Origin: an uncultured Gemmatimonadota bacterium | GTDB taxonomy: Bacteria; Gemmatimonadota; Gemmatimonadetes; Gemmatimonadales; Gemmatimonadaceae | Reading direction: 5' to 3' | Length of the DNA stretch: 5,075 nt | NCBI GenBank assembly: GCA_946479015.1 | Contig: CAMLEQ010000306.1 | Coordinates: 1 to 5,075 of the forward strand | Part shown: piece by piece, positions 1 to 5,075 of the stretch | How positions within the stretch are numbered: the first letter of the stretch is position 1 | Layout: every line of letters starts with the position of its first letter | Notes under the pieces: model-generated | The model's database searches: none | What the model saw: the letters and a program-made list of their open reading frames with translations, nothing else | Told to the model about the DNA's origin: nothing | Translations under genes and position numbers: made by a program

Positions 1-31
1 CCGCCACACGCGTTTCCGGGTGGTCCAGCCA

Positions 32-42
32 CTAGGTCCTAG
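32..42. repeat. 11-bp CTAG palindrome upstream of the HNH gene
   Basis: CTAGG and CCTAG form a perfect inverted repeat around a central T. CTAG is a rare tetramer in most bacterial genomes, and two copies sit here within 11 bases. The site lies about 50 bases upstream of the first gene's start and just upstream of a weak promoter-like hexamer, so an operator is conceivable. It is short enough to be chance, and nothing else in the window repeats it. Confidence 0.25.
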
Positions 43-55
43 ACCCCACCAGATC

Positions 56-82
56 TTGCCTCCCCCCCATTCCCGCCATACT
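56..82 (+). promoter_or_regulatory. Weak candidate promoter for a leaderless transcript
   Basis: TTGCCT (56-61) and CATACT (77-82) each match 4 of 6 bases of the sigma-70 consensus, with a 15-base spacer that is shorter than ideal. Initiation would fall near base 90, almost on the ATG at 91. That start has no Shine-Dalgarno sequence and is preceded by a run of C, so a leaderless mRNA would explain the layout. The surrounding region is pyrimidine-rich. This rests on pattern only. Confidence 0.22.
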
Positions 83-90
83 CTCCCCCC

Positions 91-450
91 ATGCCCCGCC
101 CTTTCGACTTCCCTCCCTCCACTCAGCGCGGCGCGCGGATGCGGCAGTGGGGGCTCTGCGCTCACTGCGGCGAGGCGCTCGACGATCGATGGGAGCATGC
201 CCATCACGTGATCCCCAACCAGATCGGGCGTCCGGGCGATGAGGCGGACGACTTCCTGCGCGGGGAGGCGAACTGCGTGATCATCTGCGAGGAATGTCAC
301 TCGGCGGCGCACGCGCATGGCGCCTATCGCTACGGCGCCGTGGCGCCGCCGAGCTGGTACCGGTATTCGCACGGTGCGCACGCACACGGCCGGCACGCCG
401 CCTGGTGCCGCGAGGTCGAGGCGGAGTGGGAGCGGATCGCGCGGCGCTGA
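91..450 (+). CDS. Small HNH-type zinc-ribbon nuclease-like protein
   Basis: The 119-residue protein has the layout of an HNH/endonuclease VII-type (beta-beta-alpha metal) fold. A zinc-binding CxxC lies at Cys23/Cys26, a HAHHVIP core with His38-His39 follows, then Asn61, and a second CxxC-H lies at Cys66/Cys69/His70, with His74 after it. HNH proteins of this kind usually cut DNA, using one metal-bound His pair and a general-base His. The C-terminal part (residues 77-105) is rich in His, Tyr and Gly and includes a YRYSHG motif. No DNA-binding or secretion domain is visible and no immunity partner is adjacent, so the target is unknown. The start is uncertain: ATG 91 keeps 16 extra Pro/Arg-rich residues, while ATG 139 would begin just before the first CxxC and give 103 residues; neither has a Shine-Dalgarno sequence. 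Its last 25 bases overlap the next gene in another frame, suggesting co-transcription with the sugar importer. The HNH fold is well supported; the biological role is not. Confidence 0.8.
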   Translation: MPRPFDFPPSTQRGARMRQWGLCAHCGEALDDRWEHAHHVIPNQIGRPGDEADDFLRGEANCVIICEECHSAAHAHGAYRYGAVAPPSWYRYSHGAHAHGRHAAWCREVEAEWERIARR

Positions 451-1715
451 CCGGCGCCCTCCTCCTCCTCATCGCCGGCTCGTGCAGGCCGGCGGCGCCG
501 CGCCACGGCGTCGAGATCACCTTTTCCGGCAGCGCCCTGGGCACGGAGGGCGCGCTCATCGCGCGCCAGGTCGCGCGCTTCTCCCGCCTCCACCCCGGCA
601 TCCACGTGCGCGTCCAGCCCACGCCGGATGATGCCACCCAGCGTCACCAGCTCTACGTCCAGTGGCTGAACGCGCACGTGGGCGATCCCGACGTGCTGCA
701 GCTCGACGTGATCTGGACAGCGGAGTTCGCCGCCGCCGGGTGGGTCCTCCCGCTCGACCGCTATCACCCCGTCACGGCCGACTTCTTCCCCGCCACCGTG
801 GACGCGAACCGCTGGCGGGACACGCTGTACGCCATCCCCTGGTACGCCGACGTGGGGATGCTCTACTGGCGCACCGACCTCCTCGGCCACGCGCCCCGTT
901 CGCTCGACGAGCTGATGGCCGTCACCGCGCCGACCGCGCGGCGCGGCACCGGAACGGCGTACGGCATCGTGTGGCAGGGCGCGCGCTACGAAGGGCTCGT
1001 CACCGTCTTTCTCGAGTACCTGGGTGCGTTCGGCGGGCGCATGATCGCCGACGATGGAAGCGTGACGGTGGATTCGCCGGAGGGGATCGCGGCGCTCACC
1101 CTCATGCGCGATCAGTTGCGCACGGGGCGGGCGCCGCCGGAGCAGCTCACCTGGCACGAGGAGGAGACGCGCTTCGCCTTCCAGAACGGCGAGGCGCTGC
1201 TCATGCGCAACTGGCCGTACGCGTACCCGCTGCTCGGCGACAGCGCGCGCTCGCGCGTGGCCGGCCGCGTGGGGGTGGCGGTGATGCCCGCCGCGCCGGG
1301 GGGCACGCCCACGGCGGCGCTCGGCGGATCGGAGCTGGCGATCAACGCGCACAGCGAGGCGCCCGACTCGGCGTGGGTGCTCGTGGCCTATCTCACCGCG
1401 CCGGCGCAGATGCTCGAGCGCGCGGTGGTCGGGGGATACTTTCCCACGCGCCCCGCGCTGTACGACGATCCGCGGCTGCGCGCCGCGCTCACCATCCCCG
1501 CGGACACGGCGCGCTCCATCGTGTACCACTCGCGACCGCGCCCCGTCACGCCGATCTACTCGCAGCTCTCCGAGCTGCTCCAGATCCGGCTGCACCGCGC
1601 GCTCTCCGGCCAGGCCACCCCCGCGGCGGCGCTGCATGACGCCGCGCGCGCCATGAACGAGCTGATGGACCGCACGCGCCTGCGCACGCTCATGGCGCGC
1701 CGGAGCACGCCGTGA
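426..1715 (+). CDS. Sugar ABC transporter substrate-binding lipoprotein (family 1, trehalose/maltose-like)
   Basis: This is a periplasmic or membrane-anchored binding protein that captures a sugar, probably an oligosaccharide, and delivers it to the two permeases encoded downstream. From GTG 426 it has 429 residues, normal for family 1 binding proteins. Residues 1-20 form a short lipoprotein signal: Arg5, a hydrophobic stretch from Leu8 to Ala17, and AGSC with Cys20 as the lipidation site. GAGG at 418-421 precedes this start by 4 bases. An upstream ATG at 294 would put 44 Arg-rich residues before the signal and run through the HNH gene, so it is rejected; GTG 405 and CTG 447 are other options. 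Family motifs are DVLQLDVIW (residues 89-97), WYADVGMLYW (139-148) and the C-terminal PVTPIYSQLSELLQ (373-386), which resemble ThuE/LpqY and the Thermococcus trehalose/maltose-binding protein. The 25-base overlap with the HNH gene and the GTGA overlap with the permease place it inside one transcript. Substrate identity is inferred. Confidence 0.9.
   Translation: MGADRAALTGALLLLIAGSCRPAAPRHGVEITFSGSALGTEGALIARQVARFSRLHPGIHVRVQPTPDDATQRHQLYVQWLNAHVGDPDVLQLDVIWTAEFAAAGWVLPLDRYHPVTADFFPATVDANRWRDTLYAIPWYADVGMLYWRTDLLGHAPRSLDELMAVTAPTARRGTGTAYGIVWQGARYEGLVTVFLEYLGAFGGRMIADDGSVTVDSPEGIAALTLMRDQLRTGRAPPEQLTWHEEETRFAFQNGEALLMRNWPYAYPLLGDSARSRVAGRVGVAVMPAAPGGTPTAALGGSELAINAHSEAPDSAWVLVAYLTAPAQMLERAVVGGYFPTRPALYDDPRLRAALTIPADTARSIVYHSRPRPVTPIYSQLSELLQIRLHRALSGQATPAAALHDAARAMNELMDRTRLRTLMARRSTP
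1702..1705 (+). promoter_or_regulatory. Ribosome binding site of the MalF-type permease
   Basis: GGAG lies 6 bases before GTG 1712, inside the end of the binding-protein gene. It supports the GTG start that overlaps the upstream stop codon by 4 bases. Confidence 0.6.
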
Positions 1716-2677
1716 GCACGGCGGTGAAGCCCGCGACGGGCGCGGCTCGCACGGCGAGCACCGCGGGCGCGGCGCGGGAGGAGCAGCGGCTGGCCTGGAT
1801 GCTCGTGGCTCCGGCGCTCGGCGCGGTGGCGCTGGTGGCGATCTTCCCGCTGGCGTGGACTGTCTGGGAGTCGCTGCACCAGCACGATCTCCGCATGCCG
1901 TGGCTCGGGCGTCCGTTCGTCGGCGTGCGCAACTACGCCGCGATCGCCGGCGACGCACGATTCTGGAGCGCGCTCGCGCACACGGCGCTCTTCTGCGCGG
2001 TCACCGTCACGGCGGAGCTCGTGCTCGGCCTGGCGGTGGCGCTCGTGATGCACCGCGCCGCGCGCGGGCGCGGGATACTGCGCGCCGCGCTGCTCGTGCC
2101 GTGGGCCATCCCCACCGTGGTCGCCGGGCTGCTGTGGCGCTTCATGTTCGACGGACGCGCCTCCATCGCCAACGCGCTGCTCGTGGAGAGCGGGCTCGCG
2201 CGGCAGCCGGTGACGTGGCTCGTGCACGCCGCCACGGCGTGGGTGCCCGTGATGCTCGCCGACATCTGGAAGACCACGCCCTTCGTCGCACTCCTCCTGC
2301 TCGCCGGCCTGCAGGGGATCGACCCGGCGCTGTACGACGCGGCGGCGGTGGATGGCGCGGGGTGGTGGCGTCGCCTCCGCCTCATCACGATCCCGCTCCT
2401 CCGCCCGGCGATCCTCGTCGCGCTGATCTTCCGGACGCTCGACGCGTTCCGCGTGTTCGACCTCGTGTACGTGCTCACCGGCGGGGGTCCCGGCACGTCC
2501 ACCGAGCCCGTGGCGCTGTACACCTTCGACACCCTCCTCCAGAACCTCGAGTTCGGCTACGGCGCGGCGCTGTCCGTGGTGGTGTTCGCGATCACCTTCG
2601 GGCTCGCGCTGCTCTACATGCGCGCGCTCGGCGAGCGCGCGGATGGCGCCGGCGCGCGGGGAGGCGCGCGCTCGTGA
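1712..2677 (+). CDS. Sugar ABC transporter permease, MalF/UgpA type
   Basis: This is one of two inner-membrane subunits that form the sugar translocation channel. The 321 residues begin at GTG 1712, which overlaps the binding-protein stop as GTGA. A cytoplasmic tail of about 28 Ala/Arg/Thr-rich residues precedes the first membrane segment (about 30-55). Further hydrophobic segments lie near 87-113, 122-146, 177-200, 230-253 and 283-306, giving the six helices usual for this type. Family landmarks include the PFVGVRNY motif (68-75) after the first helix and the cytoplasmic EAA loop at 208-228, with the core DAAAVDGAGWWRRL and a closing IP; this loop docks onto the ATPase. The segment near 252-272 holds the conserved FDLVYVLTGGGPG loop of MalF-type permeases. 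The length matches SugA/ThuF-like proteins and it lacks the long periplasmic domain of E. coli MalF. Sugar class is supported by family; exact substrate is not. Confidence 0.93.
   Translation: MSTAVKPATGAARTASTAGAAREEQRLAWMLVAPALGAVALVAIFPLAWTVWESLHQHDLRMPWLGRPFVGVRNYAAIAGDARFWSALAHTALFCAVTVTAELVLGLAVALVMHRAARGRGILRAALLVPWAIPTVVAGLLWRFMFDGRASIANALLVESGLARQPVTWLVHAATAWVPVMLADIWKTTPFVALLLLAGLQGIDPALYDAAAVDGAGWWRRLRLITIPLLRPAILVALIFRTLDAFRVFDLVYVLTGGGPGTSTEPVALYTFDTLLQNLEFGYGAALSVVVFAITFGLALLYMRALGERADGAGARGGARS
2658..2664 (+). promoter_or_regulatory. Strong ribosome binding site of the MalG-type permease
   Basis: GGGGAGG contains a full GGAGG and lies 9 bases before GTG 2674. It decides the start of the second permease, whose reading frame stays open far upstream (to 1855) only because of GC-rich codon bias. 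Confidence 0.7.
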
Positions 2678-3498
2678 ACGGCGCGGGACGCCGCCTGCTC
2701 CGCTGGGGGAGCGCCGCCCTGCTCGCGGCGTTCGCGCTCTTCCCCCTGTACTGGGCGCTCGTGGCGTCGCTCAGCCCGGAGGCGGAGCTCTTCCGCGCGC
2801 CCTCGCTCTGGCCGCGCACCCCGATCCTCGATCACTACCGCGCGCTGTTCGTCGAGCGCGACTTCGTGACGCCGATCCGCAACTCGCTCGTCGTCGCCGG
2901 CGCCACCACGCTGCTCTGCGTGGTGGTGGGATCGTGCGCGGCGTACGCCATCACGCGGCTCGCCTTCCGCGGCAAGCGCGCGGTGCTCGGCTTCGTGCTC
3001 GCGGTCACGATGTTTCCGCAGATCTCGATCGTGAGCCCGCTCTACCTGCTCCTGCGCGCCCTGCACCTCATCGACAGCTATCCCGGGCTCGTGCTCCCGT
3101 ACCTGACGTTCGCCATGCCGCTCGCCATCTGGCTGCTCGTGAGCTTCTTCCGGCAGCTCCCGCACGAGATCGAAGAGGCGGCGTTCGTGGATGGCGCCTC
3201 GCGCTGGCAGAGCTTCACGCGCGTGCTCCTCCCGATGGCCGCACCGGGGATCGCCACCACGGCCATCCTCACGTTCATCTACTGCTGGAACGAGTTCCTC
3301 TTCGCGCTTTCCTTCACCCTCGGCCCGGAGCGGCAGACCGTGCCCGTCGCGATCGCGCTCTTCCGCGGCCAGTACCAGGTGCCGTGGGGAGAGATCCTCG
3401 CCGGCGCGGTGGTGGCGACGGCGCCCGTCGCGCTCATGGTGCTGCTCTTCCAGCGCCGCATCGTGCAGGGGCTCACCTCCGGCGCGGTCAAGGGGTGA
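2674..3498 (+). CDS. Sugar ABC transporter permease, MalG/UgpE type
   Basis: This is the second channel subunit and partner of the MalF-type permease in the same importer. GTG 2674 overlaps the previous stop codon as GTGA and gives 274 residues, the normal MalG-type length. Hydrophobic segments lie near 12-33, 70-93, 104-130, 138-159, 193-216 and 238-262. The EAA loop is clear at residues 167-187 (EEAAFVDGASRWQSF, ending LLP), followed by the family-typical FIYCWNEFLFALSF stretch. The C-terminus ends in GLTSGAVKG, the classic ending of carbohydrate permeases of this type. Other landmarks are IRNSL (68-72) and MFPQ (113-116). No ATP-binding subunit follows; the next genes are unrelated, so the importer must borrow an MsmK/UgpC-like ATPase from elsewhere or from upstream of the window. 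Confidence 0.94.
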   Translation: MNGAGRRLLRWGSAALLAAFALFPLYWALVASLSPEAELFRAPSLWPRTPILDHYRALFVERDFVTPIRNSLVVAGATTLLCVVVGSCAAYAITRLAFRGKRAVLGFVLAVTMFPQISIVSPLYLLLRALHLIDSYPGLVLPYLTFAMPLAIWLLVSFFRQLPHEIEEAAFVDGASRWQSFTRVLLPMAAPGIATTAILTFIYCWNEFLFALSFTLGPERQTVPVAIALFRGQYQVPWGEILAGAVVATAPVALMVLLFQRRIVQGLTSGAVKG

Positions 3499-3514
3499 GC
3501 GCGCCGACATCTGC

Positions 3515-3548
3515 TTGCGCTTTCCGGCAAAGCGTGTAGCGTGATACT
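3515..3548 (+). promoter_or_regulatory. Candidate promoter region for the lipoprotein and membrane-protein genes
   Basis: The 108-base gap 3499-3606 is the only gap of any size after base 90 and should hold the promoter of the next two genes. TTGCGC (3515-3520) is followed 16 bases later by TAGCGT (3537-3542). Alternatively TTTCCG (3521-3526) is followed 16 bases later by GATACT (3543-3548), which matches the -10 consensus at 4 of 6 positions. The pairs are weak and overlap the stem-loop, so the exact start point is not determined. Confidence 0.25.
3518..3534. terminator. Small stem-loop after the importer operon, possible weak terminator
   Basis: CGCTTT and AAAGCG form a perfect 6-bp stem around a CCGGC loop, 19 bases after the stop of the last permease. 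There is no T-run after it on either strand, so it is not a canonical intrinsic terminator. It may be an mRNA 3'-end stabiliser, an operator overlapping the next promoter, or chance. Confidence 0.3.
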
Positions 3549-3606
3549 CGTCAGGCCCGCGACGCAGCGGGCCGTCGTGCATCGAGGCACACTCCCACCT
3601 GGCACC

Positions 3607-4071
3607 ATGCCCTCGTCACTCGTGTCGGGCCGCCGGCGCGGCTCGTTCCGTTCCGCCATCGCCGCCGCGGCGATCGTGGCGTTCACCCTGGCCTCCGCCG
3701 CCTGCCACGATGTGACGCGGCCGAGGGGCTTCTCCGGGATGTACTCCCTGATCAGCTACGATGGCCAGCCGGCGACGGGGTGGATCGTGCTCCCGCGGGA
3801 CACGATCCGGTATTCGGTCGCCGAGGTGACCTTCAGTGATGACCATGCCGCGCGCCTCTTCTTCGTGGCAACGGACCGCTCGGCCACGGGAGTGCACTAC
3901 GACAGCTCCGATTTTCGTGGAAGTTGGTCCGGTCCGACCGACTCGTACGTGGATTCATCCGGCACGTCGTGGGACGTGTACGAGGTCAGCGGATACGGAG
4001 GCTACGTCGACGTGCTCGCGCGCATCGACGAGGTGCGAATCGGCACGATGTGGTTCCACCGCCACTTCTGA
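3607..4071 (+). CDS. Small predicted lipoprotein of unknown function
   Basis: I do not recognise a named family. From ATG 3607 the protein has 154 residues. Residues 1-33 look like an export signal: Arg9-Arg11 and Arg15, an Ala-rich hydrophobic stretch at 17-29, then SAAC with Cys33 as a likely lipidation site. Position -3 is Ser rather than the preferred Leu, so lipidation is probable rather than certain. The mature part starts HDVTRP, then has a GMYSLISYDGQP stretch (44-55) and alternating polar/hydrophobic strands rich in Ser, Tyr, Asp and Gly up to the C-terminal WFHRHF. This suggests a small all-beta envelope protein. In-frame GTG 3541 would add 22 residues without a signal-like character and overlaps promoter-like sequence, so ATG 3607 is preferred although it lacks a clear Shine-Dalgarno. 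GC falls here (34 of 60 at 3901-3960), unlike the permeases. It is probably co-transcribed with the membrane protein 11 bases downstream. Confidence 0.75.
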   Translation: MPSSLVSGRRRGSFRSAIAAAAIVAFTLASAACHDVTRPRGFSGMYSLISYDGQPATGWIVLPRDTIRYSVAEVTFSDDHAARLFFVATDRSATGVHYDSSDFRGSWSGPTDSYVDSSGTSWDVYEVSGYGGYVDVLARIDEVRIGTMWFHRHF

Positions 4072-4082
4072 GCGCTCCCCGA

Positions 4083-4664
4083 ATGCCCCCTCGCGCCTCC
4101 AATCCCGTTCGTGCCCTCGCACTCCTCGGCGGCCTCGCGCTGCTCGCGCTGGCCGCCGCCGTCACGTTCGGCTTCGCCCTCGCCGCGCCGGTGGGAATGC
4201 TGATCGCCGCGGTCGTGCTCCACAAGCGAAAGCGGCGCTACTCGCGTGGCAGCGGGTGGGTGGGCGCCGTGGTCGCCACGTCGCTGGCACTCGGCGTCGC
4301 GTCCTCGCTGGCGCTGCGCCGCGTGCCACCGGGCACCTTCGAGAAGGTACGGCGCCAGGCGATCGGCGAGCGGCAGCGTCACCCGCCGCACGTACCGCGC
4401 GTGCTCCAGCGGATCGCCCCGCCGAGTCCCGCCACGCCGCTGATCCAGGCGAAAACCGACTCGCTCACGGCCACTCCCGGAGTGTTCTGGACGCTGACCA
4501 TCATGGGGGCGCTCATCGCGTGCGGCATCATGGGAGCGATCGTGGGCTCCGCGGGATGGGCGTGCGCCACCATCGCGGCGTTCGGCATCCTCGGGCGGTG
4601 GCCGGGCGCGCGCCGCGCCCCGCCGGCCGACGACGCGGACTACGCAGCGGCGCTCACAGGCTGA
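4083..4664 (+). CDS. Multi-pass membrane protein of unknown function
   Basis: No family is recognised. From ATG 4083 the protein has 193 residues. A long hydrophobic stretch at 11-46 can form a two-helix hairpin. It is followed by the basic loop HKRKRRYSRG (47-56), a third segment at about 58-78, and a hydrophilic Arg/Pro-rich region at 79-133. A second long hydrophobic stretch at 134-171 again fits a helix pair rich in Gly/Ala/Ile. The basic loop suggests that side faces the cytoplasm. The C-terminus is short and acidic (DDADY). The start lies 11 bases after the lipoprotein stop and has no strong ribosome binding site; the frame stays open upstream to 3924 inside the lipoprotein gene, but that stretch is Arg-rich and not membrane-like, so it is left out. 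The close spacing suggests one transcript with the lipoprotein. The 3' end overlaps the convergent ATPase gene by 11 bases. Coding status is supported by the clear helix pattern. Confidence 0.7.
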   Translation: MPPRASNPVRALALLGGLALLALAAAVTFGFALAAPVGMLIAAVVLHKRKRRYSRGSGWVGAVVATSLALGVASSLALRRVPPGTFEKVRRQAIGERQRHPPHVPRVLQRIAPPSPATPLIQAKTDSLTATPGVFWTLTIMGALIACGIMGAIVGSAGWACATIAAFGILGRWPGARRAPPADDADYAAALTG

Positions 4665-5075
4665 ACCGCCACACCCGCTCCCCCGTCTCCGGGGCCCCCA
4701 CCGCGTGCGTCCGCACGCGGAACACTCGCTCGATGAGCGCCGGCGGAATCTCCGACGCCCGGTCGGTCTCGAGCACCACGCGCCCGCCGTCCATCACGAA
4801 GAACGCGTCGCCGTAGTGGAAGGCGACGTTCAGGTCGTGCAGGATGGCCACCACCGTGCACTCGCGCGCGAGCAGCCCGCGGGCGACGTCGAGCAGGTGG
4901 AGCTGGTAGTGCACGTCCAGGCTCGAGGTGGGCTCGTCGAGGAAGAGGTACTTCGGCTCGCGCGGCGCGTCCTCGTTCCAGATCTGCGCCAGCACGCGCG
5001 CGAGCTGCACCTTCTGCTGCTCGCCGCCGGACAGCGTGGAGTACGGCTGTGCCGCGCGATCCGACATGCCGACGA
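4654..5075 (-). CDS. hmuV: Heme ABC transporter ATP-binding protein, HmuV type (partial, 5' end outside window)
   Basis: This is the C-terminal half of the cytoplasmic ATPase that powers import of heme through an HmuTUV-type transporter. The gene reads leftward and enters from the right edge; its frame is open to base 5075, so the Met at 5065-5067 is internal, preceded by Val-Gly, and not the true start. Counting from that Met, the ABC signature LSGGEQ is at 12-17, Walker B YLFLDEP at 40-46, the D-loop SSLD at 48-51 and the H-loop ILHDLN with His77 at 75-80. About 20 residues including QIW-NEDAPREP separate the signature helix from Walker B; this extended spacing and the LSGGEQQ-VQLARVL and LFLDEPTS wording closely match Yersinia HmuV as known from the family. 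Walker A and the Q-loop lie outside the window. Related FecE/BtuD-type siderophore or cobalamin ATPases are the main alternative. It is not the ATPase of the sugar importer, which belongs to another subfamily and strand. Confidence 0.87.
   Translation of the reverse strand, partial: VGMSDRAAQPYSTLSGGEQQKVQLARVLAQIWNEDAPREPKYLFLDEPTSSLDVHYQLHLLDVARGLLARECTVVAILHDLNVAFHYGDAFFVMDGGRVVLETDRASEIPPALIERVFRVRTHAVGAPETGERVWRFSL

Noticed and set aside
19..50. Imperfect hairpin with a GGTGGTC arm and a tRNA-like CCACCA end near 45-51
   Set aside because: The stem needs a 2-base bulge and there is no T-loop, anticodon arm or acceptor pairing, so it is not a tRNA. A terminator is also unsupported because no T-run follows.
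294..425. Upstream extension of the binding lipoprotein to ATG 294
   Set aside because: The added 44 residues are Arg-rich, overlap the HNH gene in another frame and would bury the lipoprotein signal. GTG 426 gives a normal signal peptide.
662..1639. 325-codon open frame on the plus strand inside the binding-protein gene
   Set aside because: It is in another frame of a well-supported gene, is very Arg/Ala-rich and lacks motifs.
330..1958. 542-codon open frame on the minus strand
   Set aside because: It lies antisense to the HNH, binding-protein and permease genes. Its product is Arg/Ala/Pro-rich low-complexity sequence without domains, which is what GC-rich codon bias produces opposite a real gene.
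1855..2673. Upstream extension of the MalG-type permease frame
   Set aside because: It overlaps the MalF-type permease and is Arg/Ala low-complexity. GTG 2674 has GGGGAGG upstream and a typical N-terminus.
2614..3582. 322-codon open frame on the minus strand
   Set aside because: It is antisense to the MalG-type permease and reads as a charged Arg/Glu/His-rich sequence with no recognisable motif, so it is a shadow.
1..5075. Search for CRISPR, insertion sequences or a defence/novel system
   Set aside because: No spaced direct repeats, transposase motifs, terminal inverted repeats or defence gene clusters were seen. The HNH gene alone is not enough to call a system.

Overview
The window is very GC-rich and densely packed bacterial DNA: 46 of 60 bases are G or C at 2701-2760. 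GTG starts, 4-base gene overlaps and almost no intergenic space are typical of a high-GC Gram-negative-like genome. Lipoprotein signal peptides, a heme-uptake type ATPase and a small lineage-style lipoprotein (Cys, then a G-x-Y-x-L strand and a G-Q-P turn) would fit Gemmatimonadota. That assignment is an inference from general style, and Myxococcota, Acidobacteriota or a high-GC proteobacterium cannot be excluded.

Left part (1-3498, + strand). After a short C-rich leader comes a small stand-alone HNH-type zinc nuclease-like protein (91-450). Its 3' end overlaps a carbohydrate ABC importer operon: a substrate-binding lipoprotein (start best placed at GTG 426), a MalF-type permease (1712-2677) and a MalG-type permease (2674-3498). 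Both importer junctions are 4-base GTGA overlaps, so translation is probably coupled. The binding protein looks like the trehalose/maltose group (ThuE/LpqY-like). No ATPase or sugar-degrading enzyme lies in the window, so a shared MsmK/UgpC-type ATPase elsewhere is likely.

Middle part (3499-4082). A 108-base gap holds a small hairpin and weak promoter-like hexamers. It is followed by a small predicted lipoprotein of unknown function with visibly lower GC.

Right part (4083-5075). A multi-pass membrane protein of unknown function follows 11 bases after the lipoprotein. It runs tail-to-tail, with an 11-base overlap, into a minus-strand gene whose 5' end lies beyond the window. That gene is a convincing HmuV-type heme-import ATPase fragment and belongs to a different transport locus from the sugar importer.

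I did not find a CRISPR array, tRNA, rRNA, insertion sequence or convincing novel multi-gene system. The least ordinary points are the HNH gene overlapping the importer lipoprotein, and the two unrecognised envelope-associated genes.
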